Positions 62,700-64,000 of a stretch of 64,000 nt of DNA are shown here, piece after piece. A program made the translations under genes and the position numbers. Source of the DNA: Azorinus chamasolen (Eukaryota > Mollusca > Bivalvia > Cardiida > Solecurtidae). The stretch is from positions 5,994,240 to 6,058,239 of the forward strand of contig OY755242.1 of the NCBI GenBank assembly GCA_963576725.1, given 5' to 3'. The notes beneath the pieces were generated by a model. That model did not search any database. It saw only the letters and a program-made list of their open reading frames with translations, and was not told where the DNA came from. How positions within the stretch are numbered: the first letter of the stretch is position 1; each line of letters opens with the position of its first letter.

Positions 62700-62735
62700 A
62701 GACAGGTGGCACTTTAATGCAGAAATTCTGAGGTA
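62700..62735 (+). mobile_element. B scrap
   Basis: AGACAGGTGGCACTTTAATGC with nothing else of the element. Confidence 0.5.
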
Positions 62736-62879
62736 AGTTTTCAATATATGGCCTTTTAAGATGTAATGCTTTACACTTTATGTTTCTGATAAGAATAGTG
62801 TAGTTGTCATTCGCTTATTCATTTCACAAAACCTAGAACGAATGTGGAAAAAGTAACGGCTGAAAGAAACCAGGGTTTC

Positions 62880-62950
62880 CTTCATATAAACGGTTTTTAT
62901 TTCACGCTTTTGCAAACAGTGTAGACCCAGATGAGACGGCTTCTTATACA
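62880..62950 (+). mobile_element. F-family left part
   Basis: CTTCATATAAACGGTTTTTAT, TTGCAAACAGTGTAGACCC, AGATGAGACGGCTTC; truncated in the stem. Its first bases abut or overlap the right end of U. Confidence 0.65.
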
Positions 62951-63059
62951 TTAATACATCATTGTGAGGAGTTAAGGAGTTTATTACCTACTCGACAGTT
63001 TCGAAAAAACATGATGTTTCGGACAAAATAATCTAGCCGGATGATCAGAACTGTTGACA

Positions 63060-63330
63060 AGACGCATGCTGAATATCTCTTATGTCTCGGGCAAATAATG
63101 TCTTTAGAAAGTTGCCCTTAAATAAGACACAGCTATAATGTATATCCCCTGTTCTGGTAGTGCCACATATATGAGACACAATTAAATTCTGAAAGGTATG
63201 TTCCGAGAGTGTCTCTAATATGAAACACAATTCATTAGTGTATAGCCTGTTCGGCGAGTGTCCTTGACATTAGACACAATGAAGTAGTGTATAACTAGGT
63301 CAGTATTGTCAGCTATTTTTTCAAAGGTCG
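63060..63330 (+). repeat. Degenerate tandem repeat, about 49-62 bp
   Basis: Units of the type TGAGACACAATTAA...GTGTAT...CCTGTTC...GAGTGTC recur at about 63125, 63173, 63218 and 63268 with heavy drift. Confidence 0.65.
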
Positions 63331-63423
63331 CTTCGACAATATGGTTCTTGTAAAATGTTTCGTTTGAATACACAATAATAATAACATAACGTGTTTATAT
63401 TTGGACGACTCGAATGGATAGTT

Positions 63424-63615
63424 TAACCGGCTATATGCGACTTGACTAACATTTTCTAACAGCTTGAATCCAGATGAGACGCCGAGTAACCCGTCCTCTC
63501 ATCTGGATTCAAGCTGTTTGACACTCAGTCAATAGTTTATCTAAACTGTCAAATCGGAAGCGGTCAAAATTGCACCAGATCCAAATTTGACCAGAATTTA
63601 CCCTTTTCACTGCAG
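63424..63615 (+). mobile_element. K-family element, best copy
   Basis: TTAACCGGCTATATGCG at left; stem CTTGAATCCAGATGAGACG with CCTCTCATCTGGATTCAAG; tail CACTCAGTCAATAGTTTATC; right end TTTACCCTTTTCACTGC. Shows the full order from which the 52662 array unit derives. Confidence 0.8.
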
Positions 63616-63649
63616 GGTAAGTTATACCATAATTTCTGTAAAACCTTTT

Positions 63650-63729
63650 GCTCATAATTTATCGTGCCCTACATTTAATGTTTATTAATGCTCATAATTT
63701 ATCGTGCCCTACATTTAATGTTTGATATG
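63650..63729 (+). repeat. 40-bp tandem duplication
   Basis: GCTCATAATTTATCGTGCCC plus TACATTTAATGTTT occurs at 63650 and 63690, essentially identical: a recent event. Confidence 0.95.
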
Positions 63730-63797
63730 GTTCATGGGATACAGCAAAGTCTCATTTATACGAATAAAGACGTACAATGACGTACAATTCGTGATTA

Positions 63798-64000
63798 TTA
63801 ACCCTTTCCCTGTTCTGTATTTCGGCAAAATTTCACTACCTACTGAATATTTATTAACAAAATAGTTATAAAGAAATATGGTAGATGGACCATTGTAGAC
63901 ATTTTAGAAAGTAAAGATGCAGATCTAGCAAATTCTATAAGCAAATAGAGTAGACCCTGATCAGACGGCTCCTCTAGGAGCCGTCTGATCTGGGTCTACT
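63798..64000 (-). mobile_element. F-family MITE cut by the window end
   Basis: TTAACCCTTTCCCTGTTC at left; AAATATGGTAGATGGACC; stem GACCCTGATCAGACGGCTCC with GGAGCCGTCTGATCTGGGTC, perfect. The right end lies beyond base 64000. Confidence 0.9.

Larger units (their letters stand above)
61573..62879. mobile_element. U: 1.3-kb element with about 75-bp inverted ends
   Basis: GAAACCCGCATTTGTTTCGG to TTTTTCCACATTCGTTCTAG to AATAAGCGAATGACAA (61573-61649) is the inverse of 62808-62879. The inner 50 bases match almost exactly. The interior has a 60-codon frame only, an A relic and an E element. No transposase seen. Confidence 0.75.

Overview
This is metazoan nuclear DNA, most probably from a bivalve or related lophotrochozoan (inference). 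It is AT-rich, has almost no long ORFs, and is packed with short inverted-repeat transposons. It also carries SINE, LINE, Penelope-like and TIR-element debris and one decayed alpha-1,2-fucosyltransferase (GT11), a family known to be large in molluscs. I see no intact protein-coding gene, no tRNA or rRNA gene and no CRISPR. The window is best read as an intergenic or intronic transposon graveyard.

The dominant content is about 100 non-autonomous elements (MITEs), each built round a palindrome. Family names used below: A (ends TTAACCCTTTACTCCAT, about 240 bp); F (TTAACCCTTTCCTTCAT at one end, GAACAGGGAAAGGGTTAA at the other); C (TTAACCCTTCGCTTGCT); D (TTAACCCTTTCGCTGCC); H (TTAACCCATTCCCTCAT); K and L (related hairpins with GGATCC or GAGGGCTCC stems); B (TA-CAGTAAAACC...GGTTTTACTG-TA, about 205 bp); T (TA-CAGTTGAAC...GTTCAACTG-TA); R (TA-CAGTGCTCCC...GGGAGTACTG-TA); I (CAGAGGTCCAGATAAG ends); E (GGTCCATGCTTATAAA ends); N (TTATTATCCTACCAATTTG ends). 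A, F, C, D and H have TTAA at both ends followed by CCC, the signature of piggyBac-type transposition. B, T and R have TA target duplications and CAGT ends, as pogo/Tc1-type elements do.

Layout. 1-12 kb: MITEs, many nested, ending in a three-level nest (H in B in A) at 11.5-12.1 kb. 12-14.4 kb: a MITE-poor island on the minus strand with a strong splice donor, promoter-like motifs and a weak BTB-like reading frame. 14.4-23.2 kb: MITEs, a tRNA-headed SINE, Penelope-like remnants, and a C element split by a retroposon with an 11-bp target duplication. 23.8-25.0 kb: the GT11 pseudogene, interrupted by a truncated copy of the same retroposon. 25-43 kb: more MITEs, several larger fold-back elements (M, P, N1, a 160-bp hairpin). 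42.9-47.8 kb: a 4.9-kb element with 148-bp terminal inverted repeats (S) holding an inverted second copy of N. 48-53 kb: tandem arrays, one of them an exact 8 x 46-bp expansion of a K hairpin arm, and a LINE ORF1 remnant. 53-64 kb: MITEs, T elements, a 1.3-kb inverted-repeat element (U) and an F copy cut by the window end.

The parts interact as substrates of a few transposases encoded elsewhere. Palindromic cores are shared between families with different ends, composites have amplified as units, and many copies have lost their palindrome while keeping both ends.
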